A stretch of DNA of 64,000 nucleotides from Clostridium puniceum (GCF_002006345.1 NZ_LZZM01000089.1:25286-89285); one strand, 5' to 3'; shown: positions 26,829 to 36,371, counted from the stretch's first letter. Notes: generated from the sequence alone by a model not told the origin. A program made the numbers and translations.

Positions 26829-29438
26829 ATGAATATTGATAAAATGACTTTAAGAGTACAACAAGCTTTAAATGATGCAAATGTTACAGCAGTTAAGTTT
26901 AATCATCAACAAATAGATTTAATTCACCTTTTTTCTGCTCTTGTGGAACAAGATGATGGATTAGTACCAAATATTTTTACTAAGATGAGCATATCAGTAA
27001 AGAGTGTAAAAGATTCAATAAATAGAGAATTAGATTTGATGCCTAAGGTTTTAGGTGAAGGTGTTGGTAATGTATATATTAATAGAAAAGTAGAAGAAGT
27101 TTTAATTAAAGCTGAAGAAATTTCAAAGAAATTTGATGATTCATATGTTAGTGTTGAACATTTGATGCTTGCTATTATGGAAGTAGATAAGAGTAGTCCT
27201 GTTTCCAAAATATTAAAGCAATATAATATAAATAAAGATAATTTCTTAAAAATTCTTGCGGAGGTTAGAGGAAGTCAAAGAGTCGAAACACAGGATCCAG
27301 AAGGGACTTATGATGCATTAGCCAAGTATGGAACTAATTTAGTAGATCTTGCTAAAAAGCATAAGCTTGACCCTGTTATAGGAAGAGACGAAGAAATAAG
27401 AAGAACAATAAGAATTCTTTCTAGAAGAACAAAGAATAATCCTGTATTAATAGGTGAACCTGGTGTTGGTAAAACAGCAATTATTGAAGGGTTAGCTGAA
27501 AGAATAGTACGAGGAGATGTTCCAGAAGGGTTAAAGGATAAAATTATATTTTCCTTAGATATGGGAGCATTAATTGCTGGTGCAAAATATAGAGGCGAAT
27601 TTGAAGAGAGGCTAAAGGCAGTTTTAAAAGAAGTTCAAAGTAGTGAAGGTAGAATCTTGCTATTTATAGATGAAATTCATACTATAGTTGGGGCTGGTAA
27701 GACTGATGGTGCTATGGATGCAGGTAATCTAATAAAACCATTACTTGCAAGAGGAGAGCTTCATTGCATTGGTGCTACGACCTTTGATGAATATAGAAAA
27801 TATATTGAAAAAGATAAAGCACTAGAAAGAAGATTCCAACCAGTAATAATAGATGAGCCTACTGTTGAAGATACAATAGCTATTTTAAGAGGATTAAAGG
27901 AAAGATTTGAAATACATCATGGAATCAGAATTCATGATTCAGCAATAGTAGCGGCTGCAAAACTTTCTGATAGATATATTCAAGATAGATTTATGCCAGA
28001 TAAAGCAATTGACTTAATTGATGAAGCTGGTGCTATGATAAGATCAGAAATTGATTCTCTTCCTACAGAACTCGATATTATAAGAAGAAAGATATTTAAG
28101 CTAGAAATTGAAAAGGAAGCTTTATCAAAGGAAAAGGATGAAGGATCAAAAAGCAGGTTAGAAGATATTGAAAAAGAACTTGCAGAGTTTAAAGAAGAAA
28201 ATGATGAAATGACTGCAAAGTATACTAAGGAAAAAGAGCAAATTATAGCAATTAAGACTTTAAAGAGTGAATTAGACGACGCTAGAGGCGAAATCGAAAT
28301 TGCTCAAAGGAATTTTGATTATAATAAGGTGGCTGAAATTCAATATAGTAAAATTCCTGCATTAGAAGAAGAGATTAAACAAAAGGAAATTGAATTAAAA
28401 GAAAATTATGAAGGTGCTTTGCTAAAAGAAGAAGTTACTGAAGAAGAAGTTTCACAAGTACTTTCTAAGTGGACTGGAATTCCTGTTACTAATTTACTTG
28501 AAGGTGAAAGAGAAAAACTCCTAAGATTAGAAAGTGAAATGGGTAAGAGAGTAATAGGACAGGATGAAGCAATTGAATCTGTTACAAATGCAATACTTAG
28601 AGCAAGAGCTGGACTTAAAGATATTAACAGACCAATAGGTTCATTTATATTCCTAGGACCTACTGGAGTTGGTAAAACAGAACTTGCAAAAACCTTAGCT
28701 AGAAATTTATTTGATTCAGAAGAAAATATAATTCGTATAGATATGTCTGAATATATGGAAAAGCATTCAGTATCTAGATTAGTTGGAGCGCCTCCAGGAT
28801 ATGTAGGTTATGATGAAGGTGGTCAATTGACAGAAGCTGTAAGAAGAAACCCTTATAGTGTAATTCTATTTGATGAAATTGAAAAAGCTCATGAGGATGT
28901 ATTCAATATATTTCTTCAAATCCTTGATGATGGTAGATTAACAGATAATAAAGGTAAGACAGTAGATTTTAAAAATGCCATAATAATCATGACTTCAAAT
29001 ATTGGAAGTGAATATCTATTAGAAAACAAAAACGAAGAATATGTTGAAGAAGATATTAAGAGCAGAGTAATAAGTGTATTAAAATCAAGGTTTAAACCAG
29101 AATTCTTAAACAGAGTAGATGATATCATAATGTTCAAACCATTATCAGAAGTTGGTATTAAGAAAATAATTGATATATTCTTAGGTGAGGTAGGAAAGAG
29201 ATTAAAGGATAAGAATATAGAAATAGAGGTTACAGATGAAGCTAAAACAATAATGGCAAGAGAAGGTTATGATGTAGTATATGGAGCAAGACCACTTAAG
29301 AGATATATTCAAAATACATTAGAAAATAGACTTGCTAGAATGATAATAAAAGGAGAATTAAATTATGGCTCAAAGGTTAGAATTCATGGAGTAGATGAGG
29401 AAATTCTTATAACATCCGTTACATTACCAATTAAATAA
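26829..29438 (+). CDS. clpB: Chaperone ATPase ClpB
   Basis: Hexameric disaggregase, 869 residues. Clp N-terminal domain (1-145), first AAA+ module with Walker A GEPGVGKT (209-216), Walker B in LLFIDEIHTIVGAG, a coiled-coil M domain (about 405-525, rich in Lys and Glu), second AAA+ module with Walker A GPTGVGKT (610-617) and the D2-small domain. The M domain distinguishes ClpB from ClpC and ClpA, and no ClpP-binding loop is seen. It works with DnaK to rescue aggregated proteins. It is controlled by a CtsR box 270 bases upstream and stands alone. Confidence 0.97.
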   Translation: MNIDKMTLRVQQALNDANVTAVKFNHQQIDLIHLFSALVEQDDGLVPNIFTKMSISVKSVKDSINRELDLMPKVLGEGVGNVYINRKVEEVLIKAEEISKKFDDSYVSVEHLMLAIMEVDKSSPVSKILKQYNINKDNFLKILAEVRGSQRVETQDPEGTYDALAKYGTNLVDLAKKHKLDPVIGRDEEIRRTIRILSRRTKNNPVLIGEPGVGKTAIIEGLAERIVRGDVPEGLKDKIIFSLDMGALIAGAKYRGEFEERLKAVLKEVQSSEGRILLFIDEIHTIVGAGKTDGAMDAGNLIKPLLARGELHCIGATTFDEYRKYIEKDKALERRFQPVIIDEPTVEDTIAILRGLKERFEIHHGIRIHDSAIVAAAKLSDRYIQDRFMPDKAIDLIDEAGAMIRSEIDSLPTELDIIRRKIFKLEIEKEALSKEKDEGSKSRLEDIEKELAEFKEENDEMTAKYTKEKEQIIAIKTLKSELDDARGEIEIAQRNFDYNKVAEIQYSKIPALEEEIKQKEIELKENYEGALLKEEVTEEEVSQVLSKWTGIPVTNLLEGEREKLLRLESEMGKRVIGQDEAIESVTNAILRARAGLKDINRPIGSFIFLGPTGVGKTELAKTLARNLFDSEENIIRIDMSEYMEKHSVSRLVGAPPGYVGYDEGGQLTEAVRRNPYSVILFDEIEKAHEDVFNIFLQILDDGRLTDNKGKTVDFKNAIIIMTSNIGSEYLLENKNEEYVEEDIKSRVISVLKSRFKPEFLNRVDDIIMFKPLSEVGIKKIIDIFLGEVGKRLKDKNIEIEVTDEAKTIMAREGYDVVYGARPLKRYIQNTLENRLARMIIKGELNYGSKVRIHGVDEEILITSVTLPIK

Positions 29439-29549
29439 TTATAAAACAATTGGTAGAAATTCAGAAAAGGCTTTTATAAACAAAATCATGCATTTTAATA
29501 GTATAAAATACTATTAATTTTGATACAAATATCACTAATATATTTTAAA

Positions 29550-29581
29550 AGATAATGTATACAAAAATGCATACATTATCT
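29550..29581 (-). terminator. Hairpin between convergent clpB and ECF gene
   Basis: AGATAATGTAT (29550-29560) pairs exactly with ATACATTATCT (29571-29581). The T-rich side follows on the minus strand, so it would back up termination of the ECF gene. Confidence 0.45.
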
Positions 29582-29620
29582 AAATGAAACTAAAGAATTA
29601 AAATAGTAATAAATAATAAA

Positions 29621-29660
29621 AAGATAGGCAGTTTTATATTTTGTTGCCTATCTTATTTTA
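29621..29660. terminator. Bidirectional terminator between clpB and ECF gene
   Basis: AAGATAGGCA (29621-29630) pairs with TGCCTATCTT (29645-29654), with A- and T-rich flanks. Confidence 0.8.
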
Positions 29661-29671
29661 ATTAAAATTTA

Positions 29672-30262
29672 TTATTTTTTTGTTTTTAAAATTGCTATTA
29701 TAACAGGTACTGAAATTACAGCACTTACTATAGCTTCTGGAATTCCGTTTGTAGCACCTATAGTTGCAATTGCAGCACCAGCAGTTTCAGGTTTTATTTT
29801 AAGGATGGCTGAATACTTTTCTAAATAAAATACATAAGTAAAACCTAAAACACCTATTGTATTGATTAAAGTAGCACATATTGATGCTATGGCAATGCTA
29901 ATACTTTGATTTTTAAATTTTGTCTTAATAAGCTTGTACACATAATATGCTACAAGTCCAATTAAAATTCTAGGTACTAATGCTATTATAGGATTCCAAA
30001 AAATAAATGATGTTGGCCCAGGTGCTGTAAAGTTTTGATACATTGAAAATAAACCAAAAACTAATCCAACTGCAGCACCAACTACAGGCCCTTCAACGAT
30101 TGCACCTATTATAACAGGAATATGCATTATAGTAGCTCTTACAGGTGGAATTGGAATAAATCCAAGACCAGTTAATCCTAAGAAAATTGAAATTGCAGAA
30201 AGCATTCCAACCATTGCTATTTGTCTCACTGAAAATCTTGTTTTAACATAATTTCTTTCCAT
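29672..30262 (-). CDS. ECF transporter substrate-binding (S) component
   Basis: 196 residues, six hydrophobic segments, vitamin-type S component of an energy-coupling-factor importer. IPIPPVRATIMHIPVIIGAIVEGPVVGAAVGLVFG near residues 35-70 is typical of the broad PF12822-type group that includes pantothenate carriers, but the vitamin cannot be read off. The start at 30262 is favoured by GGAGG just before it, although the frame is open upstream to 30397. The shared EcfA/EcfT ATPase and T subunits are not in the window, as usual for group II systems. The leader (30263-30400) may be structured. Confidence 0.82.
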   Translation of the reverse strand: MERNYVKTRFSVRQIAMVGMLSAISIFLGLTGLGFIPIPPVRATIMHIPVIIGAIVEGPVVGAAVGLVFGLFSMYQNFTAPGPTSFIFWNPIIALVPRILIGLVAYYVYKLIKTKFKNQSISIAIASICATLINTIGVLGFTYVFYLEKYSAILKIKPETAGAAIATIGATNGIPEAIVSAVISVPVIIAILKTKK

Positions 30263-30428
30263 GAAAATACCTCCGTTCTTACTCCTTAATAATGGATATA
30301 ATTCGGAAAAATCTATAATAATATATGAATTTCCGTTCAGCTTCCAAAGGAATACCGACAAATAGTATTTTAACACTTTTAAAAAAATGTTCAACAATAT
30401 TTTAAAGGTGAGAATAAAATTGTTTTTG

Positions 30429-30650
30429 TTAATATTGGTTAGGATTGTTATATAAGTCTTGTTTATCAGGCATTATAACTGCAAATATAAAATAAATCAC
30501 AACACTAATTGGGAGAAATTCTATGCTGAGCAATACAAATAATATTCTAACTAAAGTAACATCACCATTAATATAATCAGAAAAACCAACAAGTACACCA
30601 GAAATTTTTTTTCTTGAAGTATCTTTATATAATCTTTTTTTTTCTAACAT
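30429..30650 (-). CDS. PspC-domain membrane protein
   Basis: 73 residues. The PspC pattern is visible: KRLYKDTSRKKISGVLVGFSDYINGDVTLVRILFVLLSI followed by a hydrophobic segment and AVIMPDK. PspC proteins are small inner-membrane stress factors; in clostridia the function is poorly known. Start at 30650 has GGTGG before it. It lies upstream of the ECF gene on the same strand, but 170 bases away. Confidence 0.85.
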   Translation of the reverse strand: MLEKKRLYKDTSRKKISGVLVGFSDYINGDVTLVRILFVLLSIEFLPISVVIYFIFAVIMPDKQDLYNNPNQY

Positions 30651-30905
30651 TATAACCACCATCCATGTTTTTTATTTATGTAATTTTTACTATTTATTTT
30701 CTAAGATAAATTATAAATATTTAAGTTATAGCTAATTTTCAATAGTCTTATTAATATTATTATAAATGAGAATTTAAAATTTGATAGTAGGTTTAATCTA
30801 TCTTTATATAATAATAAGAAAATCATAAGATATTTAAGGATTAATTCACTTGTGCTATGAATTTAAAAAATAAGATTCAAATTCTAAAAATTTGTTTATA
30901 AATAA

Positions 30906-30934
30906 TTGAAATATTAGAAATAAAGTGGTAATAT
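30906..30934 (+). promoter_or_regulatory. Promoter of the thiamin operon
   Basis: TTGAAA (30906-30911), 17-base spacer, TAATAT (30929-30934). The predicted start near 30941 lies about 25 bases before the TPP aptamer. The gap from 30651 to 30905 is A/T-rich and empty. Confidence 0.7.
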
Positions 30935-30964
30935 GGAGTTGTTATGAAAACTAAATATAAAAAG

Positions 30965-31053
30965 GCTAGGGGTGCCAATTTAAATTGGCTGAGAGAAGCT
31001 ATACTTGCTTTAACTCTTTTAACCTGATGTGGCTAATACCACCGTAGGGAAGC
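30965..31053 (+). ncRNA. TPP (thi-box) riboswitch aptamer
   Basis: All core TPP elements are present in order: AGGGGTGCC, GGCTGAGA, AACCTGATGTGGCTAATACCACCG and TAGGGAAGC. It binds thiamin pyrophosphate and here precedes thiS-thiF-thiG-thiH-thiE; ligand binding should favour the terminator at 31112. Confidence 0.97.
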
Positions 31054-31111
31054 AATAAGTAAATTTAAATTATTTATTAAGTCATTAATAAATAGTAATA
31101 TGAATTTTGTA

Positions 31112-31140
31112 GGACTTGCCTTTATGGTGAGTCCTTTTTT
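31112..31140 (+). terminator. TPP-riboswitch-controlled terminator
   Basis: GGACTTGCC (31112-31120) pairs with GGTGAGTCC (31126-31134) with two G-U pairs, then six T. Placed between aptamer and thiS. Confidence 0.88.
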
Positions 31141-31218
31141 ACATGTTTTTTTAAGGTGAAAAGATGGAGCTATATAATTTAGTTTGATTATAAAAATTTT
31201 AAGAAAGAGGTGAAGAAA

Positions 31219-31413
31219 GTGATAGTAAATGGTAAAAAAATGGAACTTGGAAATAAAAAAGTAGTTAGCGATCTTATAAAGGAACTTAACTTAAATTCAG
31301 ATAGACTTGTAGTTGAGATAGATAAAGAAATAATAACTAAAGAAGATTTTGAAAATCGTGAACTTAAAGAAAGTAATATCATTGAAGTTATAAGTTTCGT
31401 TGGTGGAGGCTGA
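31219..31413 (+). CDS. thiS: Sulfur carrier protein ThiS
   Basis: 64 residues, ubiquitin-like, ending in the diagnostic VISFVGGG. The terminal glycine is adenylated by ThiF and then made a thiocarboxylate that feeds sulfur to ThiG. The GTG at 31219 is preferred over the GTG at 31210, because AGAGG (31206-31210) overlaps the latter and is eight bases before the former, and MIVNGKK fits the ThiS N-terminus. Confidence 0.93.
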   Translation: MIVNGKKMELGNKKVVSDLIKELNLNSDRLVVEIDKEIITKEDFENRELKESNIIEVISFVGGG

Positions 31414-31442
31414 TTTCAAATATTTTAGAAGGAGGATTTTAG

Positions 31443-32249
31443 TTGAGAATTTTAGTAAATGAAAAAGAAGTATCTGTAGAAGATGAAAGGACAGCATTTA
31501 GTATTAGAGAAAATTTTAAATGTGACGCAGACATATTAATTTTAAATGGGTTTCCAATAAAACAAGACTACGTTTTAAAAGCTGGGGATAAGCTTACATT
31601 AATAAAGAGAGGAGAAATTCCTAGAAAAGAGGAGCTTGAAGCCTTAATGGTAAGCAGACATACTCCAAAGGTTCATGAAAAGGTAAAAAAAGCAAGAGTG
31701 GCTATTGCAGGGCTTGGAGGTCTTGGATCAACAGTTGCTTTAGCGCTTGGTAGAATTGGAGTTGGATATCTTAAAATAATTGATTTTGATGTAGTTGAAC
31801 CTAGCAATTTAAATAGACAACAATATTTTATAAGACATATTGGAATGAAAAAGTGCGATGCATTAAAGGAGATACTTTCAGAAATCAATCCATTTATAGA
31901 GGTATGTAATGCAGATGTAAATGTTAATACAGATAACATTAAAGAATTATTTGAGGATATGGATATTGTGATTGAAGCTTTTGATGGAGCAGAAAATAAA
32001 GCGATGATAGTTAGAGAGGTTTTACTTCAAACTAATAAGCCAAAGATAATTTCTGCATCAGGTATGGCAGGATATTATTCTAATAATTTAATAGTTAGTA
32101 GAAAAGTGAATTCACGCTTTTATATTTGTGGAGATTTTGAAAACGAAGCAAAGGTGAATGAAGGTTTAATGGCACCTAGAGTCGGAATAGCAGCTTGTCA
32201 TGAAGCAAATATGGCATTAAGGCTGATTTTAAATGAAAATCATGTTTAG
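31443..32249 (+). CDS. thiF: ThiS adenylyltransferase ThiF with N-terminal ThiS-like domain
   Basis: 268 residues from a TTG start with AAGGAGG seven bases before. Residues 1-63 form a second ThiS-like fold without a GG tail (ILNGFPIKQDYVLKAGDKLTLIKRGE). The E1-like adenylation domain follows with GLGGLGSTVALALGRIGVG, IDFDVVEPSNLNRQQY and DIVIEAFDGAENK. The clustered CxxC zinc cysteines of E. coli ThiF/MoeB are not seen, as in the ThiF subfamily 2 of clostridia. It activates the C-terminus of ThiS. Confidence 0.9.
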   Translation: MRILVNEKEVSVEDERTAFSIRENFKCDADILILNGFPIKQDYVLKAGDKLTLIKRGEIPRKEELEALMVSRHTPKVHEKVKKARVAIAGLGGLGSTVALALGRIGVGYLKIIDFDVVEPSNLNRQQYFIRHIGMKKCDALKEILSEINPFIEVCNADVNVNTDNIKELFEDMDIVIEAFDGAENKAMIVREVLLQTNKPKIISASGMAGYYSNNLIVSRKVNSRFYICGDFENEAKVNEGLMAPRVGIAACHEANMALRLILNENHV

Positions 32250-32281
32250 TAATAAGTAAATTGTAAAGGGGAATTGTAAAG

Positions 32282-33055
32282 ATGGTAGAAAATGATGTAT
32301 TTAAAATAGGTGGAAAAGAGTTAAGTAGTAGATTATTTATAGGAACAGGTAAATATGGAAAAAATTCTGATTTGCCCAAGGTCATTGAAAACTGTGCAAC
32401 TAATGTTGTAACTATGGCAGTAAGAAGAATTGATCTTGAAAATAAAGAGGAAGATGTTTTGGGATATATACCAAACAATATTACATTGCTCCCTAATACA
32501 TCTGGAGCTAGAAATGCAGAAGAGGCTATAAGAATTGCAAGAATAGCAAAGGCTATGGGGTGTGGGAATTGGATTAAAATTGAAGTTATTTCTGATGCTA
32601 AATATCTTATTCCAGATAATTTAGAAACTTTAAAAGCTATTGAAGAGCTAGTAAAAGAAGGCTTTGTTGTACTTCCATATATGAGTCCAGATTTAATGAT
32701 GGGAAAAAGAATGGCTGAAGCTGGAGCAGCAGCAGTGATGCCGTTAGGAGCACCTATTGGAAGTAATAGAGGAATTAGGACGAAGGAATTAATTGAAATT
32801 ATGATTGATGAAATAGAAGTTCCTATTATTGTTGATGCTGGAATAGGTACTCCGTCAGATGCAGCGATGGCAATGGAAATTGGGGCATCAGCAGTATTAG
32901 TAAATACAGCAATTGCATCTTCAAAGGATCCAATTCAAATGGCAAGAGCATTTAAACTAGCTGTTGAAAGTGGAAGAATTGCATACCTTTCAGGTCTTGG
33001 AGCAAAACAGGAAATAGCATCATCATCATCTCCATTAACAGGATTTTTAGGCTAA
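32282..33055 (+). CDS. thiG: Thiazole synthase ThiG
   Basis: 257 residues, TIM barrel. It joins deoxyxylulose phosphate, dehydroglycine and ThiS-thiocarboxylate to the thiazole ring. Family motifs are [16 protein letters not shown]-like [31 protein letters not shown], the catalytic lysine region [17 protein letters not shown] and [26 protein letters not shown]. It follows thiF by 32 bases. Confidence 0.96.
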   Translation: MVENDVFKIGGKELSSRLFIGTGKYGKNSDLPKVIENCATNVVTMAVRRIDLENKEEDVLGYIPNNITLLPNTSGARNAEEAIRIARIAKAMGCGNWIKIEVISDAKYLIPDNLETLKAIEELVKEGFVVLPYMSPDLMMGKRMAEAGAAAVMPLGAPIGSNRGIRTKELIEIMIDEIEVPIIVDAGIGTPSDAAMAMEIGASAVLVNTAIASSKDPIQMARAFKLAVESGRIAYLSGLGAKQEIASSSSPLTGFLG

Positions 33056-33066
33056 GAGGTGAAAAA

Positions 33067-34203
33067 ATGTATGAACAAAAGTATTTAGAAAATAGCGTAT
33101 ACCAATTTTTGAAGAAATATGATGAATTTGATTTTTATAGATTTTGGGATAATGTTACAAAGGATGATGTACTTAGAGTTTTATCTAAAAGAAATTTAGA
33201 TGAAGAGGATTTATTAATATTGCTTTCTGAAACGGCAGAGGATTTTTTAGAAGAAATGGCACAAAAAGCACATAAGCTTACAGATCAATATTTTGGAAAG
33301 ACAGTTTATTTATATACTCCAATGTATATAGCTAATTATTGTATAAATAGATGTGCTTATTGTGGATATAGTCATGATAATGTTATTTCTAGAAGGAAGC
33401 TGATAATGGAGGAAATTGCAGAGGAAGCTAAATCAATAAGTCAAGAAGGCTTTAAACAAATATTATTTCTAACAGGGGAATCTCCAAAGGATACGCCAGT
33501 TAGTTATGTAGCAGAAGCAGCAGGTGTTCTTAGAAGCTACTTCCCTTCAGTAGCGTTAGAAGTTTATCCTATGGATGAAGAAGAGTATAGACAAGTTGTG
33601 ACAAAGGGAGTAGATTCCTTAACTGTATTTCAAGAAGTATATGATGAAGAAATTTATGGACAAGTCCATTTAGGTGGACCTAAGAAAAATTTTAGATATA
33701 GATTAGAAACTCCAGAAAGAGCTATAAGGGCAGGGGTAAGAAGTGTTAATATAGGGGCATTACTTGGTTTAAATGATTGGAGAATAGAAATGTTTAAAGA
33801 AGGGATTCATGGCTTATATTTAAAGAAGACTTTCCCAGAAGCGGAAGTTTGCTTCTCCTTTTCAAGAATAAGACCTTGTATTGGAGGATTTAGTGATATT
33901 ATAGATGTTTCAGATAGAAACTTAGTTCAATGTATCGTAGCGATTAGAAATATGTTTCCTAATAGTGTACTTAATATTTCAACTAGAGAAGCAGAAGGGT
34001 TTAGAGATCATTTAATACCACTTGGCATAAATAAAATTTCAGCAGGGGTTTCAACATCTGTTGGTGGACATACCTTAAATAAAGAAGATGCAGGAGAAAG
34101 TCAATTTGACACAAATGACAAGAGAAGTACAACTCAGATAAAGCAAATGTTAAAAAATATAGGATATCAGCCTATATTTAAAGATTGGGAAAGTTTTGTT
34201 TAG
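33067..34203 (+). CDS. thiH: 2-iminoacetate synthase ThiH (radical SAM)
   Basis: 378 residues. The radical SAM cluster motif is CINRCAYC (CxxxCxxC) near residue 97-104. The enzyme cleaves tyrosine to dehydroglycine for ThiG. PMYIANYC, LTGESP and the C-terminal STRE and SAGVSTSVGGH segments match the family. It starts 11 bases after thiG, so it is the anaerobic counterpart of ThiO and is expected in a clostridium. Confidence 0.96.
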   Translation: MYEQKYLENSVYQFLKKYDEFDFYRFWDNVTKDDVLRVLSKRNLDEEDLLILLSETAEDFLEEMAQKAHKLTDQYFGKTVYLYTPMYIANYCINRCAYCGYSHDNVISRRKLIMEEIAEEAKSISQEGFKQILFLTGESPKDTPVSYVAEAAGVLRSYFPSVALEVYPMDEEEYRQVVTKGVDSLTVFQEVYDEEIYGQVHLGGPKKNFRYRLETPERAIRAGVRSVNIGALLGLNDWRIEMFKEGIHGLYLKKTFPEAEVCFSFSRIRPCIGGFSDIIDVSDRNLVQCIVAIRNMFPNSVLNISTREAEGFRDHLIPLGINKISAGVSTSVGGHTLNKEDAGESQFDTNDKRSTTQIKQMLKNIGYQPIFKDWESFV

Positions 34204-34289
34204 TTAAAGATGCTAAGAGGTTTTATTTTATTAAGTTTAAATTTAATGAATAAGATCTCTTTAAAATTTAGGAGGTTAAATAATAAATT

Positions 34290-34946
34290 ATGATTATAAT
34301 AGGAATAACAAATAGAAACCTATGTATGGATTTTTATGGGCAGATAAGAAAGATAGCAAAATCAAAGTTAAATTATTTAATTATAAGGGAAAAAGATTTA
34401 AAAAATGAGAAGCTATTAAATCTTGCTTTGAAGGTAAAAGAAGAGTTAAAAGATACTAAAATAAAAATAATTGTTAACTCTAATATAGATGTGGCTAAAA
34501 AAATTGAAGCAGATGGAATTCAATTGTCTTTTAAGAATTTTATTGAAGTAAATAACAAGTTATACACAGAAAATGAAATATATTTGAAAAATATTGGGGA
34601 TAATTTTCAGATTATAGGGGATAGTTATAAAATATATAAAACTATAGGGGTTTCGATTCATAGCTATGAAGAGGGAATTGAAGCATATAAATTAGGTGCT
34701 GATTATGTTATTTATGGGCATGTATTCAAATGTAGGTGTAAAAAAGGAATAATTCCAAGAGGTGTAAAAGAAATAAAAAGTCTTTCGGAAAGGATAAATA
34801 TTCCAATAATTGGACTCGGAGGGATAGATGAAAATAATTTTAAAGAAGTATTAAATTCTGGTGCAAAAGGAATTGCAATAATGTCAAGTTTAATGAAAAG
34901 TCATGAGCCTAAGGAATTAATTAATAAATATAATAAAATTAAATAG
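34290..34946 (+). CDS. thiE: Thiamin phosphate synthase/TenI-like protein
   Basis: 218 residues, ThiE/TenI TIM barrel: IREKDL, IVNSNIDVAKKIEADGIQLSF, IGVSIHSYEEGIEAYKLGADYVIYGHVFKC and GLGGIDENNFKEVLNSGAKGIAIMS. ThiE joins HMP-PP and thiazole phosphate to thiamin phosphate. The DGIQLS replaces the usual DGVHLGQ, so a TenI-type thiazole aromatase is an alternative. The ribosome binding site GGAGG is rather far (14 bases) from the ATG. It is the last gene of the TPP-controlled operon. Confidence 0.8.
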   Translation: MIIIGITNRNLCMDFYGQIRKIAKSKLNYLIIREKDLKNEKLLNLALKVKEELKDTKIKIIVNSNIDVAKKIEADGIQLSFKNFIEVNNKLYTENEIYLKNIGDNFQIIGDSYKIYKTIGVSIHSYEEGIEAYKLGADYVIYGHVFKCRCKKGIIPRGVKEIKSLSERINIPIIGLGGIDENNFKEVLNSGAKGIAIMSSLMKSHEPKELINKYNKIK

Positions 34947-35072
34947 TAGTAATAATAAAAATACTTGTAAATATTATGTGTTCATTATAAACTCTTTAAA
35001 GAAAGATATATTAAAGTTAAATTATTATTTTAGTGTTTATATAAATATCATTAAGATAGGAGAAGTTGAATA

Positions 35073-35939
35073 ATGAGTACAATTGCAGGAAAAGGTTGCG
35101 CAAGAATTATACCTGATGGAGAGAAAAAAACATTATATGATATTGAAAGAAGTATTATTAAGACTTATAGAAAAGACATTTGGAGAAATTTTATAAAAGC
35201 TATTAAAGATTACAATATGATTGAAGAAGGAGATAAAATTGCAGTTGGTGTGTCTGGTGGAAAAGACAGTATACTTATGGCAAAGTTATTTCAAGAACTA
35301 CAAAAACATGGGCAAGTTAATTTTGAAGTAGTATTTTTAGCTATGGATCCAGGATATCACCCAGATATAAAGAAGTTGTTAATAGAGAATTGTGAACATT
35401 TAAATATCCCCATTCATATTTACGAATCGGGCATTTTTGAAGTGGTTGATAGAATGGCTAAGGAATATCCTTGTTACTTATGTGCAAGAATGAGAAGAGG
35501 TTCACTTTATGCAAAAGCAAAAGAATTTGGCTGTAATAAACTTGCATTAGGACATCATTATAATGATGTGATTGAAACAACAATGTTGAATTTATTATAT
35601 TCAGGCAATTTTAAAACAATGTTACCTAAATTTAAATCAAAGAATTTTGAAAATATAGAATTAATAAGACCGTTGTATTATATTGAAGAAGATTCTATAA
35701 GACGATTTATAAATAATAGTGGTATATGGCCGCTAAATTGCGCTTGTATGGTTGCAGCTGAGAAAATAGGCAATAAAAGATATGAAATCAAGGATTTAAT
35801 TAAGGAATTAAAGAAAAATTTTAGTGGTGTAGAGAAATCTATATTTAGTGCCGCAGAAAATGTAAGCATAGATGGAATATTAGGCTGGCAAAAAGGGCAA
35901 ACAAAATATTCATATTTAGATTTTTATGATGAAGAATAA
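35073..35939 (+). CDS. TtcA-type tRNA 2-thiolation enzyme (PP-loop ATPase)
   Basis: 288 residues. PP-loop SGGKDS (near residue 70), then PCYLCARMRRG with CxxC and later NCAC, giving cysteines for an iron-sulfur cluster. GHHYNDVIETTMLNLLYSG is the diagnostic TtcA/TtuA stretch. It probably puts sulfur on cytidine 32 of tRNAs. The AGGAGAAG site precedes the ATG. Assignment to TtcA itself versus another member of the group is not certain. It follows the thi operon by 126 bases but need not be related. Confidence 0.82.
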   Translation: MSTIAGKGCARIIPDGEKKTLYDIERSIIKTYRKDIWRNFIKAIKDYNMIEEGDKIAVGVSGGKDSILMAKLFQELQKHGQVNFEVVFLAMDPGYHPDIKKLLIENCEHLNIPIHIYESGIFEVVDRMAKEYPCYLCARMRRGSLYAKAKEFGCNKLALGHHYNDVIETTMLNLLYSGNFKTMLPKFKSKNFENIELIRPLYYIEEDSIRRFINNSGIWPLNCACMVAAEKIGNKRYEIKDLIKELKKNFSGVEKSIFSAAENVSIDGILGWQKGQTKYSYLDFYDEE

Positions 35940-36022
35940 CCTAAGAAAATTAAGGGTATTTATTAATTTGGAAAAGTATGTTATATTAAAGTAAATTAGA
36001 TATTTAAAAGGATGAAGATAAA

Positions 36023-36211
36023 ATGACAAATGATTCAATAGAAATTATTGATCCAAATATATTATTAAGTATAATGAATACAAAATTAAGAGACCAATAT
36101 GCTTCATTGGATGTTCTTTGTTATGATTTAGAAATAGAAAAAGAGGGTATTTTGAGAAGATTAGATAGTATTGGTTATACATACAATGAAAGCGAAAATC
36201 AATTTAAATAA
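36023..36211 (+). CDS. DUF4250-like small protein
   Basis: 62 residues: DPNILLSIMNTKLRDQYASLDVLCYDLEIEKEGILRRLDSIGYTYNESENQF. Looks like the short clostridial DUF4250 group of unknown role; predicted as helix-helix-strand. AAAAGGATGAAG precedes the ATG. It could bind another protein; nothing else can be said. Confidence 0.7.
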   Translation: MTNDSIEIIDPNILLSIMNTKLRDQYASLDVLCYDLEIEKEGILRRLDSIGYTYNESENQFK

Positions 36212-36266
36212 CTTCAATTTGTAGGTTAATTTAAAGTTAATTAAAAAGAATGGAGGATGATGTTAT

Positions 36267-36371
36267 ATGAATTTAAAAAAGACAGGCAAGATACTTACTG
36301 TTATGGCAGCAACAGCAGCTTTAATAGCATCCTTGGTAAAAGACAAAAAAACAAAAGACACAAATGAATAA
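36267..36371 (+). CDS. 34-residue membrane peptide
   Basis: MNLKKTGKILTVMAATAALI opens it, followed by a Lys/Asp-rich tail. One short hydrophobic segment with a positive N-terminus; no cleavage motif. TGGAGGATG stands nine bases before the ATG, a strong site. It sits 55 bases after the DUF4250-like gene and 34 before the GGDEF/EAL gene, so it could be part of one transcript. Function unknown. Confidence 0.6.
   Translation: MNLKKTGKILTVMAATAALIASLVKDKKTKDTNE

Noticed and set aside
30944..31027. 27-codon open frame with GGAG site covering the TPP aptamer
   Set aside because: The ribosome binding site lies upstream of the predicted transcription start (about 30941) and the frame coincides with conserved riboswitch bases; chance.
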